DNA from: Paenibacillus arenilitoris
Lineage (GTDB): Bacteria; Bacillota; Bacilli; Paenibacillales; Paenibacillaceae
NCBI RefSeq assembly: GCF_014705655.1
Contig: NZ_JACXIY010000001.1
Location: forward strand, 248,001-312,000
Direction: 5' to 3'
Length of the DNA: 64,000 nt
Shown here one piece after another: positions 1 to 8,966 of the stretch (position 1 is the stretch's first letter; each line of letters starts with the position of its first letter). The notes beneath the pieces were generated by a model, which was not told the origin of the DNA, made no database searches, and worked only from the letters and a program-made list of their open reading frames with translations. The position numbers were made by a program, and so were the translations under genes.

Positions 1-1
1 G

Positions 2-538
2 TTCGGCGATTTGTCAAAATTTGTTTGGGCCAAGAAGGAGATCGAAGTATTGGCCTCCAAAGGTATCATTACCGGTGTTTCTACCGATTCTTTCGCTCCA
101 GCGGAGACAATCAAAAGAGCGGACTTCGTGCTGCTATTGGTCCGGGCATTAGGTTTAAATGCCAAGTCGGGCGACTCATTCTCCGATGTCTCATCGACGG
201 CGTACTATGCGGATGCCGTCGGCATTGCGAAGAAGCTGGGCATCGTCACAGGAATCGGCGACAACCGGTTTAATCCGAACTCTTCGATTGCCAGACAGGA
301 AATGATGACGATGATCGACAGGGCAATGACGGTCGCCAAGAAGAATATGAACGCCGGTCATGCGGATGATTTGGTGAAGTTCACCGATCAGGCCGACATT
401 GCTTCATATGCGGCGCAAAGTATCGCAACGCTAGTAAAGAATGGTATCGTACAAGGCGACGGCAAAAGGATCGACCCGTTTGGATACGCGACAAGAGCCG
501 AGACCGCCATGATGATCTACGCGATATACAAACGATAA
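2..538 (+). CDS. SLH-domain protein, C-terminal part (5' end outside window)
   Basis: The open frame is already coding at the first base (FGDLS precedes the first possible start), so the gene begins upstream of the window. What remains is about 178 residues made of S-layer homology repeats: the end of SLH1 (KGIITGVSTDSFAP, then RADFVLLLVRALGL), SLH2 from about residue 60 (FSDV, YADAVGIAKKLGIVTGIG, FNPNSSIARQEM) and SLH3 to the end (GIVQGDGKRIDPFGYATRAE). SLH triplets bind pyruvylated secondary cell-wall polymer and hold exported proteins on the cell surface. The protein ends just after SLH3, the usual C-terminal position for an anchor. The domain it anchors is not visible, so the function of the whole protein cannot be given. 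Confidence 0.9.
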   Translation, partial: FGDLSKFVWAKKEIEVLASKGIITGVSTDSFAPAETIKRADFVLLLVRALGLNAKSGDSFSDVSSTAYYADAVGIAKKLGIVTGIGDNRFNPNSSIARQEMMTMIDRAMTVAKKNMNAGHADDLVKFTDQADIASYAAQSIATLVKNGIVQGDGKRIDPFGYATRAETAMMIYAIYKR

Positions 539-611
539 TCGATCGGAAAGGACAGAGGATCTCACGATCGATCTGTCCTTCCTACCATCCAATTTTGAGA
601 GGAACAGAATC

Positions 612-1326
612 ATGGAAACGATGCGATTCAGACAGGTCCACTTGGATTTTCACACTTCCGAACACATCAACGGAATCGGAAGGAATTTTTCTAAAGAACA
701 ATTTCAAGACATGCTGAAGCTTGGCCATGTAAATTCGATAACAATATTCTCCAAATGCCATCACGGCTGGGCTTATCACCCGTCCGAGGCGAACGAAATA
801 CACCCGGGACTCACGTTCGATCTGCTTGGGGCGATCATCGAAGCGGCACACGAAATCGGCGTCAAAACCTACGCCTTCATCCGGGGAGTACGGCGGACCC
901 GGGATGGTCGAGAGCGATAACGGCGTCTATATCGCCTGGAACGTTTTCGAGGAATATGCTTCGAAGGGCAGCTTGGTTTTGAGAGAAACCGTGCTGTACG
1001 CTTTGAACCGGCTGCTGCCGAATAAGACGCTTCGCACGAATCTTCCGGCGCAAGGCATCGTCACCTTGCAGCGTCAAGCGGCGAATAATCGCTACATCAA
1101 CCATTTGCTATATGGCGTTCCGGTGAGACGAGGCAAAAGCACGGAGATCATCGAAGATCTTGTCCCCGTTTACGATGTCGAGGTAGAGCTGCGGTTGTCG
1201 AATACGGTGAATAACGTATACCTAGCTCCGCAAAACACGCCGCTTATATTCGAGCAGCGGGACGGTACGCTGCGATACAAGCTTCCTAAGCTCGTATGTC
1301 ATCAGATGGTGGTCATCGATATTTAA
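612..1326 (+). pseudogene. GHL/beta-galactosidase-trimerisation-like glycosidase, internally deleted
   Basis: Two pieces of one protein family lie side by side in different frames. Positions 612-about 885 encode an N-terminal TIM-barrel start (RQVHLDFHTSEHINGIGRNF, then VNSITIFSKCHHGWAYHP), typical of large hypothetical glycoside hydrolases related to GH29/GH42 enzymes. From about 880 to 1326 another frame encodes the C-terminal end of such proteins (YIAWNVFEEYASKGSLVLRE, NLPAQGIVTLQ, KLVCHQMVVIDI). Relatives are, from memory, around 650-700 residues, so roughly 400 residues including most of the barrel are missing at the junction. Neither piece could be a working enzyme. An internal deletion with loss of frame explains it better than a point frameshift. 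A convergent terminator follows. Confidence 0.8.
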
Positions 1327-1354
1327 ATGGCGACACGCGGTTGTTGTAGAAAAA

Positions 1355-1402
1355 AAGGAGCCGGCCTGCAGGTCCATGGATGGACCTGTGGGCCGGCTCC
1401 TT
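1355..1402. terminator. Bidirectional intrinsic terminator
   Basis: Long inverted repeat: 1355-1376 (AAGGAGCCGGCC...) pairs with 1381-1402 (...GGCCGGCTCCTT), with an A-run on the left and T-rich sequence on the right. It separates the broken glycosidase from the convergent MMPL transporter gene and can stop transcription from both sides. Confidence 0.85.
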
Positions 1403-1427
1403 CTTCATTCCACGCCGTTCAAGGCAA

Positions 1428-3800
1428 TCAATGAGCCTGACGAGGGACCGCCTTAGCCTTCGTGCCTGCTGCGGCTTCCTGAACCTTCAGCTCGGCAAGC
1501 AGCTTATCGCCTTCGACGTCGAGGTTGGGCAGCAGCCGATCCATCCACTTCGGCAGCCACCAGGCTTTGTCGCCGAAGACTGCCATGACCGCAGGGACAA
1601 GCGCCATGCGGACGAAGAAGGCGTCAATGAGGATGCCGATCGCCAGCGCGAAGCCGATCTGCTTGATCATGATGTCATGGGCGAATATAAACCCGGCGAA
1701 TACGGAAACCATGATGACGGCCGCGGCTACGACGACGCGGCTGGCCTGATCGTAGCCGTGAACGACGCTCTCCTTGCCGTGAAGCCCATGGACGTAAGAT
1801 TCGCGCATGGAGCTGACCAGGAACACTTGATAGTCCATCGCGAGCCCGTAAAGAATGCCGGTAACCATAATCGGCATGAAGCTGAGCAGCGGGCCGCCCG
1901 TGTCGAAGCCGAAGGCGGCATTCAGCCATCCCCACTGGAACACGGCCGTCGTAATCCCGAACGTGGCGAGCACGCTGAGCAGGAAGCCGATCGTCGCTTT
2001 GATCGGCACGATGATCGAACGGAACACGAGCAGCAAAATAAGAAGCGAGAGAATGACGATAACTCCGACGTAAAGCGGGAATACCTCTGCGAGCTTCGAG
2101 GACATGTCGATGTTGATCGCGGTAAATCCGGTCACGCCGATCTTCACGTCATGCGATTGCGCCATGCCGGAGTCCGCGGCGCGAAGCTCCTGAACCAAAT
2201 CTTTCGTTTCTTTGTCAGTCGGGCCCGTCTTCGGAATGAGGCTGATGATGGCCATGTCGCCGGTTTGGTTGACGCCCATCGGCGAGACGACCGAAACGTT
2301 GTCATGCTGCCCAAGCTCCTGAACGAGTCCGCCGAGCGTCTCCATCGTTATCGCATCCGACTCGCCTTGCGGCTCGGCGACCAGAAGCAGCGGACCGTTG
2401 AAGCCTTCTCCGAAGCCGTTCGAAATCGCGTCGTAGCTCTGTCTTTGCGTCGTATCCAGGTTGGCGGTAGCCCCCGACGGAATGCCCATCTCCATCTTGG
2501 CGACCGGTATCGCGGCCGCGCCCAGGATGACGATGACGGCAGCGAGGACGGCCCAGCGGCCCTTCACGATTCCCGTTACCCAGCGGTGAGCGAAGCCATG
2601 CGGATTGGCGTCGCTCCGGCCGGCGCTCTTCGCGCGCGCTTTGGCCGAGCAGATTCTCTCGCCGACCAGGCCGAGCAGGGCAGGCAGCAGCGTCAGTGCG
2701 ACCAACACGTTGACGAACACGGCTGCCGCCGCGACGAGCGCCATGGCGGACAAGAACCCGATGCCGATGACGAGCATGCCGCACAGCGCGATAATAACGG
2801 TCAATCCCGCGAAAAATACGGCGCTGCCGGCCGTGCCGACCGCTCTGCTCGCCGCTTCCCTGGCACTGAGGCGCTGCTCGAGAATGATGCGGCGCTGACG
2901 GTTCACGATGAACAGCGAGTAGTCGATCCCGACGGCGAGACCGACCATCAAGGCCAGAACGGGCGTCAAATCAGTCATATGGAACACGTTCGAGAAGGCG
3001 AAGGCTCCGCCAACGCTTATGCCGACGCCCAATAGCGCGGTCAGCAGCGGCAAGCCCGCGGCAACGACCGAGCCCAGCGTCATAAAGAGAACGAGCGCGG
3101 CGACGGCGATGCCGATCGCTTCCGTAGACCCGATCGCGGGCTTGGAAGAAAGCGAGTCGCTCGGCAATGCGGCAATGCCGGCCGTCTCCACTGGCGTCAC
3201 GGCATCGATGACGAGGCCGGGCACCGATTCGGGCAGCGACATTTGCTGAACGGTGAATTGGAACTGGAACAGGGCGACGCTGCCGTCCGACGCGATCAAG
3301 ACGCCCGGCACCGGTACGCCGTTCACCGTCATCGGGCCGTAAGGCGGCAATTCGCCCGCTGCTCCTTGAGCGCTGCCGGCCGCGTCGCCTTGCGCCGCTT
3401 GGCCGTCTTGCGCTGCCTGGCCGCCTTGCGCGGCGGCGTCGGTCATCGAGGCGCCGGCTTGCGCCGCCAATTCGATCGGATTGATGACATAGTCGAGGTT
3501 GTATACCTTATTGACGGCTTCGCCAATGGCTCCGAGCCGCTCCGCCGTGTCCAGCCGTTCGCCTTCAGGCGCGGTAAACACGATGCTGGCTTGTCCGCCG
3601 GAAGCCTCGGGCAGCTCTGCCGCCAGCTGATCGAGCACCTTCTGCGATTCCGTGCCTTCGATTTTCATCTCGGAGGTGACATGAATGCCGTTAACCCCGA
3701 GCATGGCAAGCACAATGCCGAGGATCGCAATCCAGCCGACAATGAAATACCACGGCCTGGAATAGGCGGATTTGCCCAATTTGTACAAGAAAGTTGACAT
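1428..3800 (-). CDS. MMPL/RND-family transporter
   Basis: A 790-residue polytopic membrane protein of the MMPL branch of the RND superfamily (YdfJ-like), which exports lipids or hydrophobic toxic compounds using the proton gradient. The layout is duplicated: TM1 (about 15-35), a large external loop, a block of TM helices (about 225-385), a second external loop, and a second TM block (about 575-750). Each block carries the family's Asp-Tyr pair in its membrane core (GLAVGIDYSLF and GLAMDYQVF). The first external loop has an Ala/Gly/Gln-rich low-complexity stretch (residues about 115-150). The start is preceded by AAAGGAGA. It lies 48 bp downstream of a TetR gene on the same strand, so the pair is probably an operon in which TetR controls export. 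The substrate cannot be told from sequence. Confidence 0.93.
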   Translation of the reverse strand: MSTFLYKLGKSAYSRPWYFIVGWIAILGIVLAMLGVNGIHVTSEMKIEGTESQKVLDQLAAELPEASGGQASIVFTAPEGERLDTAERLGAIGEAVNKVYNLDYVINPIELAAQAGASMTDAAAQGGQAAQDGQAAQGDAAGSAQGAAGELPPYGPMTVNGVPVPGVLIASDGSVALFQFQFTVQQMSLPESVPGLVIDAVTPVETAGIAALPSDSLSSKPAIGSTEAIGIAVAALVLFMTLGSVVAAGLPLLTALLGVGISVGGAFAFSNVFHMTDLTPVLALMVGLAVGIDYSLFIVNRQRRIILEQRLSAREAASRAVGTAGSAVFFAGLTVIIALCGMLVIGIGFLSAMALVAAAAVFVNVLVALTLLPALLGLVGERICSAKARAKSAGRSDANPHGFAHRWVTGIVKGRWAVLAAVIVILGAAAIPVAKMEMGIPSGATANLDTTQRQSYDAISNGFGEGFNGPLLLVAEPQGESDAITMETLGGLVQELGQHDNVSVVSPMGVNQTGDMAIISLIPKTGPTDKETKDLVQELRAADSGMAQSHDVKIGVTGFTAINIDMSSKLAEVFPLYVGVIVILSLLILLLVFRSIIVPIKATIGFLLSVLATFGITTAVFQWGWLNAAFGFDTGGPLLSFMPIMVTGILYGLAMDYQVFLVSSMRESYVHGLHGKESVVHGYDQASRVVVAAAVIMVSVFAGFIFAHDIMIKQIGFALAIGILIDAFFVRMALVPAVMAVFGDKAWWLPKWMDRLLPNLDVEGDKLLAELKVQEAAAGTKAKAVPRQAH

Positions 3801-3848
3801 ATGCTCATGCTTCTCCTTTGTATATGGATAATAAGCTGACGGGATGAA

Positions 3849-4466
3849 TTAAAAACCTTTGCGCAAATAATCGAACATCGTGTCCAAATAGTGATCGAAC
3901 GTAATGGCCTCCGTCGCTTCGGCGGACGATTCGCCCGGAAGCAGCACGTTCAGGCTGCCGTCGAGCAGCGGCAGCACGGCCCCGTACACGGCGCCGATGA
4001 GAAGGTGCGTGTAACCGTTCGGATAACGTCCGCGCGACAGCTCGCTTAACGTGTCCTGCGCCGTTATTTGCAAACTGCGGAGCGCGCTAAGGATATACGG
4101 TTCAAGCGCCTTGTGCTCCTTCGAAAGCGATACGAGCTGTCGCAGCTTCCAGATATGCTCTCTTGTCAGCTGGAGCTTCATCAGCTGGTACAAGCTGTCA
4201 AGCAGCGTCATGTCCTCGTTCAGGCTGCCGATCCAAGCCTCGACTTCGTCGGCGCCGTGAAAGATGACCGCGGCCATCGCCACGGCTTCTTCCTTGCAGG
4301 AATAGTGGTTCGCGAACGTTCTTCTGGAGTAGCCGGCCCGCTGCACGACATCCTCGACGACGAAGCCGTCCAGCCCTTTCTCCAGCGCGAGAGCGAACGC
4401 CGCGTCGGCAAGGGCATTCGCGGTTGCTTCCCGTTTCATATGGCGCAAGCTTTGTTTGTTCATCAT
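3849..4466 (-). CDS. TetR-family transcriptional repressor
   Basis: A 205-residue TetR-type protein. The N-terminal helix-turn-helix (about residues 12-60) shows the expected pattern ALADAAFALALEKGLDGFVV ... DVVQRAGYSRRTFANHY, followed by an all-helical ligand-binding and dimerisation domain. It is the first gene of a leftward unit with the MMPL transporter and most likely represses it until a substrate binds. The start ATG is preceded by GAAAGAGGTGAA. Just upstream, at 4538-4569, lie a perfect 15-bp palindrome and a near copy, good candidates for its own operator and also able to influence the divergent MarR/ABC unit. Confidence 0.92.
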   Translation of the reverse strand: MMNKQSLRHMKREATANALADAAFALALEKGLDGFVVEDVVQRAGYSRRTFANHYSCKEEAVAMAAVIFHGADEVEAWIGSLNEDMTLLDSLYQLMKLQLTREHIWKLRQLVSLSKEHKALEPYILSALRSLQITAQDTLSELSRGRYPNGYTHLLIGAVYGAVLPLLDGSLNVLLPGESSAEATEAITFDHYLDTMFDYLRKGF

Positions 4467-4537
4467 GGTTTCGCTTAAGCGTTCACCTCTTTCCGGTTGA
4501 ATGGCAGCTTTTCAATAATCGATACCTATTTATATTA

Positions 4538-4569
4538 TTGCCCAATGGGCAATCATGCACAATGGGCAA
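4538..4569. promoter_or_regulatory. Tandem palindromic operator in TetR/MarR divergent region
   Basis: TTGCCCAATGGGCAA at 4538-4552 is a perfect palindrome. ATGCACAATGGGCAA at 4555-4569 repeats it with a degraded left half. The 17-bp centre-to-centre spacing is close to that of paired TetR-dimer sites. The position, 70-100 bp upstream of the tetR-like start, suits autoregulation. Assignment to this TetR rather than the neighbouring MarR is inference. Confidence 0.7.
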
Positions 4570-4647
4570 GTTGTTACGGTTTTGTGGCGGGAACCTCATC
4601 CGAACGATCGCTTGCGCTTGTTGCAATAAAAGGAGGAACGAGCTAGA

Positions 4648-5130
4648 ATGGCATCATTGCAACTGAAGGATAAGGAGGGCCAAATGGATAAGGACAGGTC
4701 GGTTGCGCTGGAGCTCAGAACGGTCAGGAACTTGTTGAAGCGGCAGGTAGACGGCTTCATTAGTCAAAAATTCGGGGATCAATTGACCGGCATGCACGGA
4801 TGGGCGTTGAAGTTTTTTATCGATAACAAGGACAAGGATATTTTCCAGCGGGACTTCGAGCACCAGTTTTCGATCCGGCGCTCGACCGCGAGCAAAATTT
4901 TGCAGCTGATGGAGAAGAACAACCTCATCACGAGGCAATCGGTTCCTTATGATGCGAGATTGAAGCGGATCGTTTTTACGCCGACAGCCGTCGAATATTA
5001 TGAAGCCATTATCGGGAAGTACGTGGAATTGGAGCGTGAATTGAAGAGTGGATTGTCACGGGAGGAGCTGGATACGTTCTTCGGCGTTCTGGATAAAATC
5101 AAAAGCAATTTGGAGCAGCGGTCGTCGTAG
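4648..5130 (+). CDS. MarR-family transcriptional regulator
   Basis: A 160-residue winged helix-turn-helix regulator. The recognition helix region reads FSIRRSTASKILQLMEKNNL (about residues 76-95), followed by the beta-wing with DARLKRIVFTPTA (about 102-114), and helical dimerisation ends on both sides. Two starts are credible: ATG 4648 behind AGGAGG, and ATG 4684 behind AAGGAGG, giving 160 or 148 residues; the shared domain begins after the second. It lies 85 bp upstream of a heterodimeric ABC exporter on the same strand, the usual context of a MarR that controls a drug efflux pair. Confidence 0.9.
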   Translation: MASLQLKDKEGQMDKDRSVALELRTVRNLLKRQVDGFISQKFGDQLTGMHGWALKFFIDNKDKDIFQRDFEHQFSIRRSTASKILQLMEKNNLITRQSVPYDARLKRIVFTPTAVEYYEAIIGKYVELERELKSGLSREELDTFFGVLDKIKSNLEQRSS

Positions 5131-5215
5131 TTGATGGGACGGCTTTCATTACGGTAATATTGTTAGTAAGCTTACAGTTCTATAGCTAACAACAGGAAGA
5201 AGGGGCGTTCGGTAA

Positions 5216-6979
5216 ATGCTTAAGATTTTGAAGTATTTCAGTACGAAAAATGTTTGGTTTATTATCGTCAGCACCGCGTTTATCGTGCTCCAGGTGTGGC
5301 TCGATTTGAAGCTGCCCGATTATTTGGCCGAAATTACGCAGCTGGTGCAGACGGAAGGCAATTCCTTGAGCCAGGTGTGGGAGCCGGGCGCATATATGAT
5401 GCTGTGCGCGATCGGGAGCTTGCTGGCCTCCTTCATCGTCGTCTATCTCGTCGCGCAGAGCGCCGCATCGCTGGCCAAGAGACTGAGGAGCCTGCTCTTC
5501 GACAAGGTCGAATCGTTCTCGATGGCCGAGATGAACCGCTTCTCGACGGCGAGCCTCATTACGCGCTCCACGAACGACATTACGCAAGTGCAGACGATTA
5601 TGGCGATGGGGCTGCAGGTTATGATCAAAGCGCCCATTCTGGCGGTCTGGGCGATCGTGAAAATTTCCAGCAAGAGCTGGCAGTGGACGCTTTCGTCCGG
5701 CGTTTCGGTCGCGCTCCTTCTGCTCATGATCGCGATCGTCATCGTGTTCGCCATGCCGAAGTTCAGAGCGATTCAAGGATTGACGGATCAATTGAACCGG
5801 GTTACGAGGGAGGGCTTGACCGGTCTGCGGGTCATCCGCGCCTATAACGCCGCCAAGAGCCAGGAAGCGAAGTTCGAGCGCGCGAACCGGGAGCTAACCG
5901 GCGCGAATCTGTTCACGAGCCGGCTAATGGCCTTAATGATGCCGGTCATGAGTCTGATCATGAGCGGATTGAGCCTGGCGATCTATTGGATCGGCGCGCA
6001 TCTGATCAATGGGGCGGAAATGCCGTCAAGGCTCGGCTTGTTCAGCGACATGGTCATCTTCTCGTCGTACGCGATGCAGATCGTCATGGCTTTCATGATG
6101 CTGTCGATGGTTTTCTTCATGCTGCCGCGGGCTTCGGTATCCGCGAAGCGCGTCATGGAAGTGTTAAATACGGAACCTGGCATCAAGGACGGCGGTCTCA
6201 AGCCTTCGGCGGGCGCGGGGACGGGAGAGATCGAATTCCGGAACGTCAGCTTCAAATATGCCGATTCCGATGAATATGTGCTTGAGGACATCAGCTTCGT
6301 CGCGCACAGAGGCGAGACGGTCGCGTTCATCGGTTCGACGGGCAGCGGCAAGAGCACGCTGCTCAACTTGATTCCGAGATTTTACGACGCGACGGAGGGC
6401 GAGGTGCTCGTCGACGGCATGAACGTGAAGGATTACGCTCTGCGGGATTTGCATAACAAGCTCGGCTACGTTCCTCAGAAAGCGGTGTTGTTCACCGGTA
6501 CCGTGACGTCCAACGTCGCCTACGGCGATAACGGACGGGCGGCGGGGTCGGCGGACGACGTGAAGAAAGCGGTAGCGATCGCCAAAGGCAAGGAGTTCGT
6601 CGAGAAGCTCGAGGACGGGTATGAAGGCAGCATCTCGCAAGGCGGTACGAACTTGTCCGGCGGGCAGAAGCAGCGGTTATCCATCGCCAGGGCGGTGTAC
6701 CGCAAGCCCGACATTTACATTTTCGACGATTCCTTCTCGGCGCTCGATTACAAGACGGACCGTCAGCTGCGCTCGATGCTGAAGCAGGAGACAACCGGCG
6801 CTACCAATCTGATCGTGGGACAACGCATCGGAACGATCAAGGAGGCCGATCTCATCCTCGTCCTCGACGAAGGCAGGATCGTAGGCAGAGGCAAGCATCA
6901 TGAGCTTCTGCAAACCTGCGAAGTATATCGTCAAATCGCGAACTCGCAATTATCGAAGGAGGAGCTCGAAATTGGCTAA
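5216..6979 (+). CDS. ABC exporter half-transporter, degenerate-site subunit (BmrC/LmrC-like)
   Basis: A 587-residue half-transporter: six TM helices (about 1-320) fused to an ATPase domain (about 340-580). It has Walker A GSTGSGKST and signature LSGGQ, but Walker B ends in FDDSFSALD, so the catalytic Glu is Asp, and the H-loop His is Gln (VGQRIGTI). These are the marks of the degenerate-site subunit of heterodimeric multidrug exporters such as BmrCD and LmrCD. The partner gene overlaps its end by 8 bp and has the complementary canonical residues. The pair probably exports drugs or peptides under control of the upstream MarR. Substrate unknown. Confidence 0.93.
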   Translation: MLKILKYFSTKNVWFIIVSTAFIVLQVWLDLKLPDYLAEITQLVQTEGNSLSQVWEPGAYMMLCAIGSLLASFIVVYLVAQSAASLAKRLRSLLFDKVESFSMAEMNRFSTASLITRSTNDITQVQTIMAMGLQVMIKAPILAVWAIVKISSKSWQWTLSSGVSVALLLLMIAIVIVFAMPKFRAIQGLTDQLNRVTREGLTGLRVIRAYNAAKSQEAKFERANRELTGANLFTSRLMALMMPVMSLIMSGLSLAIYWIGAHLINGAEMPSRLGLFSDMVIFSSYAMQIVMAFMMLSMVFFMLPRASVSAKRVMEVLNTEPGIKDGGLKPSAGAGTGEIEFRNVSFKYADSDEYVLEDISFVAHRGETVAFIGSTGSGKSTLLNLIPRFYDATEGEVLVDGMNVKDYALRDLHNKLGYVPQKAVLFTGTVTSNVAYGDNGRAAGSADDVKKAVAIAKGKEFVEKLEDGYEGSISQGGTNLSGGQKQRLSIARAVYRKPDIYIFDDSFSALDYKTDRQLRSMLKQETTGATNLIVGQRIGTIKEADLILVLDEGRIVGRGKHHELLQTCEVYRQIANSQLSKEELEIG

Positions 6980-8759
6980 TCAACAGACCGCAACCAAGCA
7001 AAGCATCAACTTCAAAGGCACGATGGGCAAGCTGGTCGCGTATTGCAGGCCTTATCTTCCTCTTATTATCGTTGCTCTGCTGCTGTCCGTCGTCGGTACG
7101 ATCTTTACGATTTACGGACCGAGTCAGCTGGAAAAAATGACGGATCACATTACCGCGGGCTTATTTGGCGAAATTGATATGGATGCGATTGGCCGCATCG
7201 GGATTTTGCTTGCCGTCTTGTACGGATTAAGCGTCGTCTTCTCGTTCTTCCAAGGCTACATGATGGCTACGGTCACGCAGAAGGTATCGAAGAGCTTGCG
7301 CGAGCGCATATCGCAGAAGATCAATAAGCTTCCGCTCAAATATTTCGATTCCACCAGCAACGGCGACGTGCTGAGCCGCGTCACGAACGACATCGATACG
7401 ATCGGGCAAACGATGAACCAGAGCGTCGGGATGCTCGTGACTTCCGTTACGATGCTGGTCGGCTCCTTGTTCATGATGTTCTATACGAACGTATGGATGA
7501 CGATTACGGCGATTTTGTCGACGTTCCTCGGCTTTGCGTTCATGACGACGATGATCAAAAAATCGCAAACGCATTTCGTCCATCAACAGGCGAACCTGGG
7601 GGCGATGAACGGCCATGTCGAGGAAATTTACTCAGGCTACGATGTCGTCAAGGTGTATAACGCGGAGCGGATGGCGAAGGAAAAGTTCAATGAAATTAAC
7701 GATAAATTGTACGAGAGCTCATGGAAGTCGCAATTTCTATCCGGCATGACGATGCCGCTCATGATGTTCGTCGGCAACTTCAGCTACGTGGCGGTCTGTA
7801 TCGTCGGCGGAGCGCTTGCGATGAACGGCCGCATTACGTTCGGCGTCATCGTCGCCTTCATGATTTACGTCCGTCTGTTCACGCAGCCACTGGGACAAAT
7901 CGCGCAGGCAGCGACGACGCTGCAAGCGACGGCGGCCGCCTCCGAGCGCGTATTCGAGTTTCTGGATGAGAAGGAGCTTGAGGACGAGAGCCGTAAGACG
8001 AAGGCGCTCAAGGAGGTTAAGGGCCAAGTCGAGTTTCGGAACGTTGCCTTCGGGTATGATCCCGATAAGCTGATCATTCACGACTTCTCGGCCAAGGCGC
8101 GGCCCGGTCAGAAGATCGCCATCGTCGGACCGACGGGGGCGGGGAAGACGACAATCGTCAATTTGTTGATGCGATTCTATGAGCTGAACGGCGGAGAGAT
8201 CGCCATCGACGGCGTTCCGATCCATGAGCTTCCAAGAGAAAACGTGCATGAGCAGTTCTGCATGGTGCTGCAGGACACGTGGCTGTTCGAAGGGACGATC
8301 AAAGAAAATATCGTGTTCAATAAGCAAGGCGTGACCGATGCGGAAGTGAAGGAAGTGTGCAAGGCGGTCGGCATCGATCATTTTATCCGAACGCTGACGC
8401 ATGGCTACGACACGGTGCTGAACGAGCAAGTGAACCTATCCGCAGGGCAGAAGCAGCTCATCACGATCGCGAGAGCGCTCATTGCGAACGCGCCGCTGCT
8501 CATCCTCGACGAGGCGACGAGCTCCGTCGATACGAGAACGGAGCTTCTCATTCAGGAAGCGATGGACCGGCTGATGGCTGGGCGTACCTCGTTCGTTATC
8601 GCACACCGGCTGTCCACGATCAAAAACGCGGACATGATCCTCGTCATGAAGGACGGCGATATTATCGAAAGCGGCAACCACCGGGAGCTGCTTGCGGCCG
8701 GCGGGTTCTATGCCGAATTGTACAACAGCCAGTTCGAGACCGCGGAAGCGGCGATGTAA
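6972..8759 (+). CDS. ABC exporter half-transporter, catalytic subunit (BmrD/LmrD-like)
   Basis: The 595-residue partner of the preceding gene. The start is set at TTG 6972, because AAGGAGG (about 6956-6963) precedes it and it overlaps the previous stop codon; a longer upstream frame lacks this signal. Six TM helices lie in residues about 15-330. The ATPase domain has Walker A GPTGAGKTT, Walker B with catalytic Glu (ILDEATSSVD) and a proper H-loop (AHRLST). Its signature is LSAGQ rather than LSGGQ. In a heterodimer that altered signature faces the degenerate Walker B of the partner, so both oddities fall in the same non-hydrolytic site. A terminator follows at 8801-8840. Confidence 0.93.
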   Translation: MANQQTATKQSINFKGTMGKLVAYCRPYLPLIIVALLLSVVGTIFTIYGPSQLEKMTDHITAGLFGEIDMDAIGRIGILLAVLYGLSVVFSFFQGYMMATVTQKVSKSLRERISQKINKLPLKYFDSTSNGDVLSRVTNDIDTIGQTMNQSVGMLVTSVTMLVGSLFMMFYTNVWMTITAILSTFLGFAFMTTMIKKSQTHFVHQQANLGAMNGHVEEIYSGYDVVKVYNAERMAKEKFNEINDKLYESSWKSQFLSGMTMPLMMFVGNFSYVAVCIVGGALAMNGRITFGVIVAFMIYVRLFTQPLGQIAQAATTLQATAAASERVFEFLDEKELEDESRKTKALKEVKGQVEFRNVAFGYDPDKLIIHDFSAKARPGQKIAIVGPTGAGKTTIVNLLMRFYELNGGEIAIDGVPIHELPRENVHEQFCMVLQDTWLFEGTIKENIVFNKQGVTDAEVKEVCKAVGIDHFIRTLTHGYDTVLNEQVNLSAGQKQLITIARALIANAPLLILDEATSSVDTRTELLIQEAMDRLMAGRTSFVIAHRLSTIKNADMILVMKDGDIIESGNHRELLAAGGFYAELYNSQFETAEAAM

Positions 8760-8800
8760 CGAAGACGCATGGACTGGATAGTGCTCGATGGAAAAGCTGA

Positions 8801-8840
8801 AACGGCGGTGCTCGGGATGTTACTCCCGACACCGCCGTTT
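8801..8840 (+). terminator. Intrinsic terminator after ABC exporter pair
   Basis: AACGGCGGTGCTCGGGA (8801-8817) pairs with TCCCGACACCGCCGTTT (8824-8840), with one imperfection, and ends in T residues. It closes the marR-ABC unit. Confidence 0.8.
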
Positions 8841-8966
8841 CTGTCATGTGAGAGGCCTATGAGCTTGCGCATTGGCCTGCTCGATTTTGTTCCGTTTACA
8901 CTTGCATCGCTTTAGCAAGAAGAATAAAAGAGAGAATCAATGGTTAACTTATGCAAGGGTGATGTC

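Noticed and set aside
1380-3035. Long plus-strand open frame of about 550 codons opposite the MMPL gene
   Set aside because: It is rich in Arg, Asp, His and Gln with no domain pattern, lies exactly antisense to a clear transporter, and has no ribosome site. It results from G+C-rich codon bias.
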